This document shows positions 29,388 through 37,896 of a stretch of 64,000 nucleotides of DNA, piece after piece. The stretch is from Novosphingobium naphthalenivorans NBRC 102051 (lineage in GTDB: Bacteria; Pseudomonadota; Alphaproteobacteria; Sphingomonadales; Sphingomonadaceae). The notes beneath the pieces were generated by a model. It saw nothing but the letters and a program-made list of their open reading frames with translations. It was not told where the DNA came from and did not search any database. How positions within the stretch are numbered: the first letter of the stretch is position 1; every line of letters starts with the position of its first letter. Location: contig NZ_BCTX01000003.1 of assembly GCF_001590985.1 (NCBI RefSeq), forward strand, positions 1 through 64,000. The letters run 5' to 3'. The translations under genes and the position numbers were made by a program.

Positions 29388-29888
29388 TCAGCTTCCGTTC
29401 GGACCGGGGCCAGTGTTGCTGCCTCCCGCACCGCTGCCCATGCCGGCAGCACCGACCGCGCCGATATTGCCGAACAGATCTTCCAGCAGCGAGCGGTGGC
29501 GGCCCAGCGTCTGCGTCTTGTCGCCTTCGGGGCTGATGCGCGCGACCTGCTCCATGCCGCGCTTGTCGACCGCGGTGACATTGCCCGCCGCATCGAAGCG
29601 CACGCGCAGGATCGTCTCTTCCGCCGTGCGCGGACGGCCGAACGGCGGCGTCTTCACGATCTGCGAGACGTAGTAGTAATCCTTCTGGCCGAACTGGCTG
29701 ACGAACGTCGGGCGGCCAAGCGTCTTTTCCACCGAAAGCCGGTTGTCGATGCCCGGCTGGACCGAATCGAGCAGGGTCTGGTCGATCAGGTAGCCGCGGT
29801 GATCGCGGATCGACGTGCAGCCGCTGGCCAGCGCGGAAAGCGCCAGAACCAAGCCTGCCGTCCTGATCTTGAGACCAACCTTGCGCAT
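29388..29888 (-). CDS. bamE: BamE-type outer membrane assembly lipoprotein
   Basis: A 166-residue lipoprotein of the SmpA/OmlA (BamE) family. The lipobox ends at cysteine 24 (ALASGC). The conserved domain follows, with VQPGIDNRLSVEKTLGRPT and a KDYYYVSQ strand. BamE supports the BAM complex that inserts outer-membrane proteins. The tail after residue 130 is Gly-rich. I chose the ATG at 29888 because GGAG lies seven bases before it; the ATG six bases earlier overlaps the ribosome site. Confidence 0.88.
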   Translation of the reverse strand: MRKVGLKIRTAGLVLALSALASGCTSIRDHRGYLIDQTLLDSVQPGIDNRLSVEKTLGRPTFVSQFGQKDYYYVSQIVKTPPFGRPRTAEETILRVRFDAAGNVTAVDKRGMEQVARISPEGDKTQTLGRHRSLLEDLFGNIGAVGAAGMGSGAGGSNTGPGPNGS

Positions 29889-30063
29889 TCTCATACTCCA
29901 AACCCGGCGGATATCGCCGCCGCCCCATCGAAGCTTCGACGAAGGCATTGCAGCCGGTATCCTAGCCCTATATCGCCCATGGCCTTAAGGCCCCGGAAGC
30001 GCCCGCGCAATGGGCGTTGGCCCGGATCGATTGAATTGCCGCTGAACGAAAGGCTTCACCCCC

Positions 30064-30108
30064 GTGATTTCCAGCCCTGTGATTTCAGGCCCCGTGATTT
30101 CGAGGTTC
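30064..30108. repeat. Three 15-base tandem repeats ahead of the bc1 chaperone gene
   Basis: Three diverged units each begin GTGATTTC, at 30064, 30079 and 30094. They sit just before the GTG chosen as the start of the next gene. Read in that frame they would encode PRDF/PCDF repeats, so they would be coding only if the upstream ATG at 29979 is the true start. Confidence 0.7.
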
Positions 30109-30110
30109 CC

Positions 30111-30626
30111 GTGTCCCTGATCTCCCGAATCCTCGGCAAACGTCCTGCTTCGCGCGAAGCGGTGCGCCCGCTGTGGCACCGCGTGGTCGAAATCGCGCGC
30201 GAGAAACCCTGGTATGCCGAGTGCGGCGTGGCCGACACCGTGGCGGGACGCTTCGATGCGATCACGCTGGTGCTGGCGCTGGTGATGCTGCGCATGGAAG
30301 ACCATGACGCGCTGATCGAGCCCTCGGCGCGGCTGACCGAACTCTTCGTGGAGGACATGGACGGGCAGCTGCGCCAGTCGGGCGTGGGCGACCTTGTCGT
30401 CGGCAAGCACATCGGCAAGCTGATGAGCGTCATGGGCGGCCGGATCGGCGCTCTGAAGGAGGCGCTGCCGCAGGACGATGCCGCGCTGACCGCCGCGCTC
30501 CAGCGCAACGTGACGCTGATCGAAGGCGCCGACATGGCCCGCCTTGCCGCCGAAGTGCGGCGCCTCCACGCCCAGATCGGCGCGCTTTCGGACGAGGATC
30601 TGCTGGCTGCGAGGATCGCGCGATGA
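30111..30626 (+). CDS. Ubiquinol-cytochrome c chaperone (CBP3-like)
   Basis: A 171-residue protein of the CBP3/UQCC family, needed to assemble the cytochrome bc1 complex. It is helical throughout; typical stretches are WYAECGVADTVAGRFDAIT, LVLALVMLRMEDH and LFVEDMDGQLRQSGVGDL. The GTG at 30111 with GAGG upstream gives the usual start; an ATG at 29979 would add 44 residues of low-complexity sequence. It overlaps the next gene by four bases. Confidence 0.85.
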   Translation: MSLISRILGKRPASREAVRPLWHRVVEIAREKPWYAECGVADTVAGRFDAITLVLALVMLRMEDHDALIEPSARLTELFVEDMDGQLRQSGVGDLVVGKHIGKLMSVMGGRIGALKEALPQDDAALTAALQRNVTLIEGADMARLAAEVRRLHAQIGALSDEDLLAARIAR

Positions 30627-31159
30627 CGGCGCCGGAAAACGCCGGAGCCGAATTTTCCCGCCTGCTCGACGTGCGGCAGGTGGAAGGCAAGGCCGCGCAC
30701 CTCGAAGCCAACGAAGCCGAACGCAAGGCGCTGGCCAAACGCTTTGCTCTCGTGCGGGTGGACAGCCTCTCCGCCGATCTCGAACTGCACCGCAGCGACG
30801 AGCGCACCGTGGAAGCGCGCGGGCGCCTGAAAGCGCACTTCGTGCAGCCCTGCGCCGTCTCGGGCGAGGACCTGCCCGTCTCGGTCGACGAGCCGCTGTT
30901 CTTCCGCTTCGTGCCGGAAATGACCGGCTACCAGCCGGATGAGGAAATCGAACTCACCGCCGACGATTGCGACGAGATCGAATATACCGGCAGCCACTTC
31001 GACCTGGGCGAAGCCGTGGCGCAGAGCCTGGGCCTCGCGATTGATCCCTACCTCACCGGCCCTGAGGCCGATGCCGCGCGCAAGGCTGCCGGGATCGGTA
31101 CGCCCGAGGATCAGGGGCCGTTCGCGGCACTCAAGGGGTTGAAGCTGGGGAAGGAGTAG
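30623..31159 (+). CDS. yceD: YceD family protein (DUF177)
   Basis: A 178-residue protein of the YceD/DUF177 family, usually found before rpmF and thought to aid ribosomal RNA accumulation. The conserved core includes FVQPCAVSGEDLPV, the acidic FRFVPEM region and the ending DLGEAVAQSLGLAIDPYL. In this window rpmF does not follow. The gene starts by ATGA overlap with the bc1 chaperone gene. Confidence 0.85.
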   Translation: MTAPENAGAEFSRLLDVRQVEGKAAHLEANEAERKALAKRFALVRVDSLSADLELHRSDERTVEARGRLKAHFVQPCAVSGEDLPVSVDEPLFFRFVPEMTGYQPDEEIELTADDCDEIEYTGSHFDLGEAVAQSLGLAIDPYLTGPEADAARKAAGIGTPEDQGPFAALKGLKLGKE

Positions 31160-31195
31160 GCCTCCCCGGCCCAGACCGCCCCCCCGAGACCACAC

Positions 31196-31603
31196 TCAGC
31201 CGGGCAGCCCGCCCATTCCGGGGACCCACTCCAGCCCCTCATCCCAGTCGGCGCGGCTGGCAAGGCAGATATGGGCATCGGGGCGAAGGCCGACATCGCC
31301 GTCCAGACTGCCGGCCGGCACGGTTATCCATGCCCCGTCCCCCTGCACGTCCGGCACGGGCGCCCCGCACCGGGCACAAAAGCTGCGCGCGTGACGCGTG
31401 CCTTCGACCTTGTAGGAGGTCACGTTTTCACGCCCCGAAAGCCAGGTCAGCTCCGCCGCCGCCGAAATCAGATTGGCAGCGTGGGCCGAGCCCGTCCCCT
31501 TCCGGCAACGCGAGCAATGGCAAAGAAAGAAGCCGTCGAAATCGCCCTCGACCCGGAACGTGACGCTGCCGCAGAGGCAGGAACCGGTTCGGACTAACAT
31601 CAT
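31196..31603 (-). CDS. GFA family zinc protein
   Basis: A 135-residue protein of the GFA (glutathione-dependent formaldehyde-activating) fold. The zinc-binding cysteines appear as GSCLCGSVTF, then CHCSRCRKGTGSAHA, then FCARCGAPV. Most members have no demonstrated formaldehyde activity. It begins ten bases after the ssb stop, so it probably shares that transcript. Confidence 0.83.
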   Translation of the reverse strand: MMLVRTGSCLCGSVTFRVEGDFDGFFLCHCSRCRKGTGSAHAANLISAAAELTWLSGRENVTSYKVEGTRHARSFCARCGAPVPDVQGDGAWITVPAGSLDGDVGLRPDAHICLASRADWDEGLEWVPGMGGLPG

Positions 31604-31613
31604 GATCGCGCGA

Positions 31614-32195
31614 TCAGAACGGGATATCGTCGTCCAGATCGTCGCCGAAGCCGCCGCTGCCGCCCGAGGAACCGCCGGTGCGGCCCCAATCGTCACCGCC
31701 GCTGGAGCCACCACCAGACGAACCGCCCGAACGGCCCCAGTCGCCGCCGCCGACCGAGCGGCTGCCACCGCCGAAGCCGCCGCCCGAAGAGCCGCCCTCG
31801 TTCCAGCCGCCGCCACCGCCGCCGCGCTGGCCACCGCCGCCGGGCGCACCGTCGAGCATGGTCAGCACGCCGCCCATGCCGCCGACCGAAATCTCGGTGG
31901 TGTAGCGGTCATTGCCGTTCTGGTCCTGCCACTTGCGGGTGCGCAGCTGGCCTTCGATATAGACTTTCGACCCCTTGCGCAGGAAGCGTTCGGCCACGCC
32001 GACAAGACCGTCCGACTGGAGCACGACGCTGTGCCACTCGGTGCGCTCCTTGCGCTCGCCGGTCGCGCGGTCCTTCCAGCTTTCGGAAGTCGCGATGCGC
32101 AAGTTGGCGATGCGCCCGCCGTTCTGGAACGACTTCACCTCGGGATCGGCCCCGAGATTGCCGATGAGAATGACCTTGTTGACGCTGCCTGCCAT
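31614..32195 (-). CDS. ssb: Single-stranded DNA-binding protein
   Basis: A 193-residue SSB. The OB-fold fills residues 1-112 ([19 protein letters not shown]; then [19 protein letters not shown]), the middle is a Gly/Ser-rich linker with repeated [16 protein letters not shown] units, and the C-terminus is the acidic tip DLDDDIPF that recruits replication and repair partners. The linker is highly repetitive at the DNA level. Confidence 0.96.
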   Translation of the reverse strand: MAGSVNKVILIGNLGADPEVKSFQNGGRIANLRIATSESWKDRATGERKERTEWHSVVLQSDGLVGVAERFLRKGSKVYIEGQLRTRKWQDQNGNDRYTTEISVGGMGGVLTMLDGAPGGGGQRGGGGGGWNEGGSSGGGFGGGSRSVGGGDWGRSGGSSGGGSSGGDDWGRTGGSSGGSGGFGDDLDDDIPF

Positions 32196-32601
32196 GATGG
32201 AATCGCTTTCCTGTGAACTTTGGCGGATGGGTTAGCGAAGGACAGGGCTTTCTGCCAACTGCCGCCGGGGCTGTTTTCCCCGTTTGGTGGGAATGGGCAG
32301 GCTGGGCGTTACGCTAAATTCCGGCCTGAACGACGGATGGCTTTCACGAAGGCACTAAGATGCCGGATAACCGGGAAGCAGGGGAACTCCCGGCGAAAGA
32401 ACTCGTCACCCCGCGAAGGCGGGGCCCCGCTTCCTTGTCGTCACCTCGCCCAGACAGAGCGGAAGCCGAAGAAAAGCGGGATCCCCGCCTTCGCGGGGAT
32501 GACGGGAATGGGTGGGAGAGAAGAGTGAGCTCGCTGGATGGCCGCTTTGTCAGGGTGAGCAGACATTGCTTTGAACCCAGCGATATGAAATCACTTGCTG
32601 C
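32196..32601. other. Intergenic region with palindromic repeat
   Basis: The 406 bases between ssb and the next gene contain no gene that I can support. The left part should hold the ssb promoter; the middle is the repeat at 32405-32503; the rest is A+T-rich sequence that leads into an unusual orphan gene. Confidence 0.5.
32405..32503. repeat. GTCATCCCCGCGAAGGCGGGG-type palindromic repeat
   Basis: The left arm reads GTCACCCCGCGAAGGCGGGG and the right arm ends CCCGCCTTCGCGGGGATGAC, each itself a hairpin. About 50 bases lie between. This is a fourth family of interspersed palindromes, distinct from the GTCATTGCGAG type. Confidence 0.8.
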
Positions 32602-33033
32602 ATGAGGATCAAAGCAGACGAATACGCGGACCTGCGGGATTGGCTCGCAGTTGTGTCGCCTCTTGTATTCAATTTGCGCGAACTTCCTCCTGAACTATCT
32701 CCAATCGCCACGTTGGACGGTATTGCTGAGAAGTCACCCGCGAAGGCAAGAGAAGGTCTGTCGATGGCGATCGGCGACATTGTTGAAATGACCAACATGT
32801 GGCCATCTCACACGATTTCCGGGCTGAACGAGAAGCTTGCTGATGCAGGCTTGCCTAGCTTCTCAACTGTTCGATCGCGATTCTCCCAGTCTATTCAGAC
32901 CATACTCCGGAGGGGGAAGATCAAAAACAAACGAGAGTATTGTGCTGTTCGTAATGCCGTTGAAGAGTCGCCGCACAACGAGGGCGCTCTTTGGAGTTTG
33001 CTAGCGGACTACGAAAGACGAATTACACCTTAA
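32602..33033 (+). CDS. Orphan hypothetical protein, AT-rich gene
   Basis: A 143-residue protein that I do not recognise. It is soluble, mainly helical, and carries a basic segment (STVRSRFSQSIQTILRRGK) that could contact nucleic acid. Lines I counted within the gene are close to 50 percent G+C, against clearly more than 60 percent in its neighbours, so it may have come by transfer. It stands between a palindromic repeat and the end of feoB, on the opposite strand to feoB. No ribosome site is obvious. Confidence 0.55.
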   Translation: MRIKADEYADLRDWLAVVSPLVFNLRELPPELSPIATLDGIAEKSPAKAREGLSMAIGDIVEMTNMWPSHTISGLNEKLADAGLPSFSTVRSRFSQSIQTILRRGKIKNKREYCAVRNAVEESPHNEGALWSLLADYERRITP

Positions 33034-33121
33034 GCGTCCGCTAAGTCGGCGTATCCGGAACGTCGCCTTTTGAGACGAAAGCATCCAAAAACGGCCATCG
33101 CAACCTGACGCGGAAACGCCC

Positions 33122-34966
33122 CTAAAGCCCCGCCGCCACCGCGATCCAGTACGTCGCGCCCGCCGCCACATAGGCAAGGCCAAACAGGTAGGCGAGCATG
33201 AACGCCGGCCACTTCCAGCCATTGGTCTCGCGCCGGGTCACGGCGATGGTGGACATGCATTGCGGCGCGAAAACGAACCACGCCAGGAACGCCAGCGCCA
33301 TCGGCAGGGTCCAGCGGCTCTTGAGCTGGTCGCCCAGTTCGGCGGCCTGCTGGTCCTCGTTGTCACCGGCATCGACGGCATAAGTCGTCGCCAGCGAGGA
33401 GACGGCAACCTCGCGCGCGGCCATGGCGGGGATCAGCGCCAGGGCCATGTCGCGGTTGAAGCCGATCGGCTCGACCACTACGGCAAGGCCATTGGCGAGC
33501 TTGCCCGCGATCGAGGCATCGACCTGGCTCTCGCCGGGCTTGGCCTGCGGAAAATTGAGCAGGATCCACAGCACCACGGTGACAGTGAAGATGATCGTGC
33601 CCGCGCGGCGCAGGAAAATCCAGGCGCGCTGCCACAGGCCGATCGCCATGTCCTTGAGGCGCGGCAACTGGTACTTGGGCAGTTCCATGATAAAGCCCGA
33701 AGCCTCGCCCTTCGTCACCGAGCGGCGCAGGATCAGCGCAACCAGCATCGCGCCGAGCACGCCCGCGACGTAGAGCGCGAAAAGCACCAGCCCCTGCAGC
33801 CCCACGCCGCCGCCCACATTGGTGTTGGGAATGAAGGCAGCGATGATCACGGCATAGACCGGCAGGCGCGCCGAGCAGGTCATCATCGGCGCGATCAGGA
33901 TCGTCGTCAGCCGGTCCTTGGGATCGGTGATCGAGCGAGTCGCCATGATGCCGGGAATGGCGCAGGCAAAGCTGGAGAGCAGCGGAATGAAGCTGCGCCC
34001 CGAAAGCCCCACGCGCGCCATCAGCCTATCCATCAGGAAGGCCGCGCGGGCCATGTAGCCCGAAGCCTCCATCGCGAGAATGAAAGCGAAGAGGATGACG
34101 ATCTGCGGCAGGAACACGACGACCGCGCCGACACCGGAAATCACGCCTTCGGTGATGAGGTCGCGCAGCAGGCTGGGCGGCATCAGCGCCTTCACGGTAT
34201 CGTGCAGCCATGTCACCCCGGCATCGAGCGCATCAGCGAACGGCGTTGCCCAGGCGAAGACGGCCTGAAACACCACGAACAGCAGCGCCAGCAGGATCAC
34301 CGGGCCAAGCCAGGGATTGAGCAGCATCCGGTCGAGCCGGGCATGGAGGCGGTGGCGCTTCGATTCGGACAGGATTGCGGCGTCCGCCATGGCATGAGCG
34401 GCCACGCGGCGCTCGGTCTGTGTCAGATTGGTGATGCCGGGGCCCGGATGGCGCGCTTCGGCCGAGGCAATCGCCTCGCCCAGTTCGCCGAGCCCGCGCC
34501 GCCGCACCGCGACGGTCGGGATGACCGGCACGCCGAGTTCTTCCTGCAGCACCGCCGGATCGAGCACCAGCCCGTCGCGCTCGGCCAGATCGACCATGTT
34601 GAGCGCGACAACCGTGGGCTTGCCCAGCGCCAGCACTTCCTGCGCGAAAACCAGATGCTGTTCGAGGTTCGAGGCATCGAGCACCACGATCAGCACGTCG
34701 GGGGCGGCCTCCCCCGGGAAATGGCCGCTGATGACCTTGGAGGTCACTTCCTCGTCCGGACTCGTCGGATCGAGGCCATAGGCACCCGGCAGATCGGTCA
34801 TCTCCACCGGTTCGCCGGTGGGCAGGATGAAGCGGCCCGACTTGCGCTCGACCGTCACGCCCGGATAGTTCGCGATCTTCTGGCGCGCGCCGGTCAGGGC
34901 ATTGAACAGCGCACTCTTGCCCGCATTGGGATTGCCAACCAGCGCGACTTTGCGGGGACGGCTCAA
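33122..34966 (-). CDS. feoB: Ferrous iron transporter FeoB
   Basis: A 614-residue inner-membrane ferrous iron permease. The N-terminal G-protein domain has G1 GNPNAGKS at 11-18, G3 DLPGAYGL and G4 NMVD; a helical switch domain follows; the membrane part (about 215-614) carries the gate repeats with conserved cysteines in SSFACAIPGIMATR and MTCSARLPVY. It is shorter than the E. coli protein mainly in loops and C-terminus. It overlaps feoA by four bases. Confidence 0.95.
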   Translation of the reverse strand: MSRPRKVALVGNPNAGKSALFNALTGARQKIANYPGVTVERKSGRFILPTGEPVEMTDLPGAYGLDPTSPDEEVTSKVISGHFPGEAAPDVLIVVLDASNLEQHLVFAQEVLALGKPTVVALNMVDLAERDGLVLDPAVLQEELGVPVIPTVAVRRRGLGELGEAIASAEARHPGPGITNLTQTERRVAAHAMADAAILSESKRHRLHARLDRMLLNPWLGPVILLALLFVVFQAVFAWATPFADALDAGVTWLHDTVKALMPPSLLRDLITEGVISGVGAVVVFLPQIVILFAFILAMEASGYMARAAFLMDRLMARVGLSGRSFIPLLSSFACAIPGIMATRSITDPKDRLTTILIAPMMTCSARLPVYAVIIAAFIPNTNVGGGVGLQGLVLFALYVAGVLGAMLVALILRRSVTKGEASGFIMELPKYQLPRLKDMAIGLWQRAWIFLRRAGTIIFTVTVVLWILLNFPQAKPGESQVDASIAGKLANGLAVVVEPIGFNRDMALALIPAMAAREVAVSSLATTYAVDAGDNEDQQAAELGDQLKSRWTLPMALAFLAWFVFAPQCMSTIAVTRRETNGWKWPAFMLAYLFGLAYVAAGATYWIAVAAGL

Positions 34967-35217
34967 ATGCTGGCCCTCTCAAGGATTTCGACGTTCATCG
35001 CCAAAGCATGGGTCCGGCGCACGGCCACCGTCATGCGTCCGACCGTGACGGCGATCGGGTCCCGGCCGCCCAGAATGCCGCGATGGGCAACGGCGACACG
35101 CGCGCCCTCTTCAAGCCCCAGCGCGCGCAGGCGGCGGGCCTCTTCGGGCACGAGCGCCGACCAGTCGACCGCAACGATGCGGGCGGTTTCGCCGATGGGT
35201 AGCAAGTCGAGAGTCAT
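34963..35217 (-). CDS. feoA: FeoA ferrous iron transport accessory protein
   Basis: An 84-residue SH3-like FeoA: MTLDLLPIGETARI, then ARRLRALGLEEGARVAV, ending VAVRRTHALAMNVEI. It binds and supports FeoB. I chose the ATG at 35217 over the one at 35271 because it gives the usual family length and leaves the palindrome at 35234-35268 upstream, in the operator position. Confidence 0.88.
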   Translation of the reverse strand: MTLDLLPIGETARIVAVDWSALVPEEARRLRALGLEEGARVAVAHRGILGGRDPIAVTVGRMTVAVRRTHALAMNVEILERASI

Positions 35218-35233
35218 GAGAGATTTGCTGCCA

Positions 35234-35268
35234 GATATTGCGACCAATTGCAACTGGTTCGCAATATC
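35234..35268. promoter_or_regulatory. Iron-box-like palindrome upstream of feoAB
   Basis: GATATTGCGA (35234-35243) is exactly mirrored by TCGCAATATC (35259-35268), and between them CCAATTG and CTGG extend the symmetry with one shift. The centre therefore offers TTGCGA, TTGCAA and TCGCAA triplets of half-sites. Fur-type sites in alphaproteobacteria are palindromes of TGC-containing halves. The assignment to Fur is inferred from sequence and from the iron gene it precedes. Confidence 0.55.
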
Positions 35269-35350
35269 CATGAGGACTTGTCATTGTCCCGGATCAAATT
35301 GCCGCATCGCCCCGGCAAAAGCCGGAAATCCCGGCTCCCCGCACTGCGCC

Positions 35351-36004
35351 TCAATGCGCTGGATAGCGGATGCGGCCCAGCAGGCGAGTCATACTGAAAC
35401 GCTCGTCCGGCTTGCGCAGGACCTGGCCCTTGGCCTTTTCGAAGCGCATGATTCCCTCGATCCGGCGATCCAGAAAAGCGCGGGTCTCGACCTTGTCCTC
35501 GCTGGTATCGCGGGCGAAGACCTGCAGCGTGGCAGCATAGATGCCCGCAAGGATCGCGCGCTTGGTGTAGTGGTTGTAATCGGTCGCGGTATCCCCCGCG
35601 AGCCGCCACATCCGGTCCGCGCTACGCCATCCCAGCCGTGCCGAGGCGGCCAGATTGCGAGGCAGCGCCATCACTGCCAGCGCACGCGTGAGCGCTTCCT
35701 CCCGCCCGGCCACGGCATCGAGCCGGGCCATGACCAGACGGCGGATGCGTTCGCGGATGGGCAGATTCGACAACGCCGCCGCGGGAACCGTTTCCGCCAT
35801 GCGCGCATCGACATGGCCGATCCAGGCCTCGATCATCGCCATCTGCCCCTCACGGAAGGCGAACAGGGCAAGATCCCGGTCCACGCCCGCCATCTCGGCC
35901 GCGTGCTTCACGGCATCCGTGCTCCAGCCGTCGAAAGCGGCGGCATCGGCGATGGCCGGGGCCAGTTGCACGCGCAGGGCGTCGAGAGTCGCGGGATCAT
36001 TCAT
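35351..36004 (-). CDS. coq9: COQ9 family ubiquinone biosynthesis protein
   Basis: A 217-residue protein of the COQ9 family, a TetR-like fold that binds lipids and helps ubiquinone hydroxylation. Landmarks are FDGWSTDAVKHAAEMAGVD and the C-terminal core SADRMWRLAGDTATDYNHYT with KRAILAGIYAAT. The ATG at 36004 is preceded in frame by TTG at 36007. It begins 12 bases after the ankyrin gene stop and probably shares its transcript. Confidence 0.88.
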   Translation of the reverse strand: MNDPATLDALRVQLAPAIADAAAFDGWSTDAVKHAAEMAGVDRDLALFAFREGQMAMIEAWIGHVDARMAETVPAAALSNLPIRERIRRLVMARLDAVAGREEALTRALAVMALPRNLAASARLGWRSADRMWRLAGDTATDYNHYTKRAILAGIYAATLQVFARDTSEDKVETRAFLDRRIEGIMRFEKAKGQVLRKPDERFSMTRLLGRIRYPAH

Positions 36005-36016
36005 CAATCGTCTGCC

Positions 36017-36661
36017 TCAGAAGACCGGGCCGTAGACCGGCTTGGAAGATTTGGAAGCGCCCTTCTTCGCGTAAGTCTCGATCGTGTTTACGAGACTGTT
36101 GCCGTCCCCTTCGAGCTTCGCATAGTCGCGCGCGCTGCGGCCCGAATTGTCCGCCCAGTCCGGATCGGCGCCTGCTTCCAGCAGCGCCTTGATGAGCTGC
36201 GTATCCTTGCGGTGCACCGCGGAAATCAGCGGCGTTTCGCCGGCATCGTTGGAAACGTCGGTGCGGGCGCCATGTTCGACAAGGAACTCGGCCCCGTCGC
36301 GCCAGCCCAGATTGACTGCCAGTTGCAGCGGGGTGAGCCCATGGTCGTCGCCCTGATTGACGTTGGCGCCCTTGCCGATGAGGTAGCTCAGCCAGGTCAG
36401 ATCGCGCCGCTGGGTAACGATGTGCAGCGCCGTCTCACCGGTCGAGACATCGCGCGCGTTGACGATCGAACCCGAGTCCATGATCGCCTGCTCGACCTTC
36501 TCACCCTCTTTCTTCTTCACCGACTCGAGGAACTTGTACCCATCGGAAAAATCGGCCCATGCGGGCGATGGCAGGACCAGACCCATGGCCAATGCGGGAA
36601 TGGCGGCCTTCAGGATGGCCCGCGAAAGGGAAATCCTGCTTGCGGTCTTACGCTTCGACAC
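36017..36661 (-). CDS. Exported ankyrin-repeat protein
   Basis: A 214-residue protein with a signal peptide (hydrophobic stretch about 15-36, ending AWA) and then four or five ankyrin repeats, each recognisable by G-TALH or G-TPL at the helix start (GETALHIVTQRRD, GLTPLQLAVNLGW, GETPLISAVHRKD, GRSARDYAK). Ankyrin repeats bind proteins, and this one would act in the periplasm. The start is a GTG at 36661 with GGAGG nine bases upstream; the longer frame upstream is not supported. Confidence 0.85.
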   Translation of the reverse strand: MSKRKTASRISLSRAILKAAIPALAMGLVLPSPAWADFSDGYKFLESVKKKEGEKVEQAIMDSGSIVNARDVSTGETALHIVTQRRDLTWLSYLIGKGANVNQGDDHGLTPLQLAVNLGWRDGAEFLVEHGARTDVSNDAGETPLISAVHRKDTQLIKALLEAGADPDWADNSGRSARDYAKLEGDGNSLVNTIETYAKKGASKSSKPVYGPVF

Positions 36662-36738
36662 CTTGAAATTCCTCCGGACTTTTCTCGATCGCAGGACGCC
36701 CCGCCAGCCGCGCCTTGCATAGCCGCGTTTAGCAGAGC

Positions 36739-37368
36739 ATGAACCGGCGCGCCATGACCTACCAATATTCCCGGATTGCAAAACTCGCGTTTGGCCTTGC
36801 CCTGGCCGCGCCTGTCATCATGCCGCTCGCCGCGTGCCAGCAGCAGCCGCAGGCGGAAAGCCCGCCGCTGGAAGGCGCGGCGATCGGCGGCCCCTTCACG
36901 CTGGTGGACAAGAACGGCAAGACCGTCACCTGGGACCAGTTCAAGGGCGAATGGCGGATCGTCTATTTCGGCTACACTTTCTGCCCGGACGCCTGCCCGC
37001 TGGACGTGCAGGCGATGATGCGCGGCTTCAACCTCTTCACCAAGGCGCACCCGGATCTGGCAGCGAAAGTGCAGCCGATCTTCATTTCGATCGACCCCGC
37101 GCGCGACACGCCCGAAGTCATCGGCGAATGGACCGGCGCTTTCGGCCCGCGCCTGATGGGCCTGACCGGGACGCAGGAGCAGGTGAACAAGGCCGCCGAT
37201 GCCTTTGCCGTCTATCACAAGCGCGGCGCGGATACCGCCGGCGGCTACCTGATGGACCACAGCCGCATCAGCTACCTGATGGACCCCAACGGCAAGCCGA
37301 TCGCCATGCTGCCGACCGACAAGGGCCCCGAAGCCGTTGCGGCCGAACTGGCGAAATGGGTGAAATAA
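36739..37368 (+). CDS. SCO1/SenC family copper chaperone lipoprotein
   Basis: A 209-residue SCO protein. The lipobox LAAC places the lipid at about cysteine 33. The thioredoxin-like domain holds the copper ligands CPDAC (Cys82 and Cys86, in [13 protein letters not shown]) and the distal histidine in [14 protein letters not shown] proteins deliver copper to the CuA centre of cytochrome oxidase. It starts a plus-strand run of closely spaced genes through ribE. An ATG five codons later is an alternative start. Confidence 0.9.
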   Translation: MNRRAMTYQYSRIAKLAFGLALAAPVIMPLAACQQQPQAESPPLEGAAIGGPFTLVDKNGKTVTWDQFKGEWRIVYFGYTFCPDACPLDVQAMMRGFNLFTKAHPDLAAKVQPIFISIDPARDTPEVIGEWTGAFGPRLMGLTGTQEQVNKAADAFAVYHKRGADTAGGYLMDHSRISYLMDPNGKPIAMLPTDKGPEAVAAELAKWVK

Positions 37369-37372
37369 GCCA

Positions 37373-37891
37373 GTGAGCGCAGACAAACCGTTCTGGGAAC
37401 GGCCGCTCGCCTCGCTCAGCCGCGAGGAGTGGGAAGCCCTGTGCGACGGGTGCGGCCAGTGCTGCCTGCACAAGGTGGAGGACGCCGATACCGGCGAGAT
37501 CTACCACACCAATGTCGCCTGCAAGCTGCTCGACCTCAAGACCGCGCGCTGCAGCGACTATGCCCACCGCCGCCGCTTCGTGCCCGACTGCATCCGCCTG
37601 ACTCCGGAAACAGCAGGCGAACTGGCCTGGCTGCCGCTCAGCTGCGCCTACCGCCTGCGCGCCGAAGGCGATCCGCTGCCCGAATGGCACTATCTCGTCT
37701 GCGGAGACCGCGAGGAAGTGCACCGCGCCGGGATGTCGGTGGCCGGCAAGGTCATCAGCGAGACAGTCGCCGGGCCGCTCGAACACCACATCGTCTGGCC
37801 CTACGGCGATGACGATGACGACCTCGGGGACGGGGATGAATACGAAGACGATGACGAGGACGGCGTCACCCAGCCCTGGGATGTGAGCTGA
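37373..37891 (+). CDS. YcgN family cysteine-cluster protein
   Basis: A 172-residue protein of the YcgN/UPF0260 family. It has a CxxCxxCC motif ([12 protein letters not shown]) and later cysteines in RCSDY, PDCIRL and LSCAYRL, suggesting a metal or Fe-S site. The role is unknown. A strongly acidic tail of some 25 Asp/Glu residues ends the protein. It starts at a GTG four bases after the SCO gene. Confidence 0.85.
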   Translation: MSADKPFWERPLASLSREEWEALCDGCGQCCLHKVEDADTGEIYHTNVACKLLDLKTARCSDYAHRRRFVPDCIRLTPETAGELAWLPLSCAYRLRAEGDPLPEWHYLVCGDREEVHRAGMSVAGKVISETVAGPLEHHIVWPYGDDDDDLGDGDEYEDDDEDGVTQPWDVS

Positions 37892-37896
37892 GGCCC

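Noticed and set aside
33260..36742. A very long plus-strand open frame across feoB, feoA, COQ9 and the ankyrin gene
   Set aside because: It is antisense to four recognisable genes, has no family features, and is rich in Arg, Gln and His as shadow frames in high-G+C DNA are.
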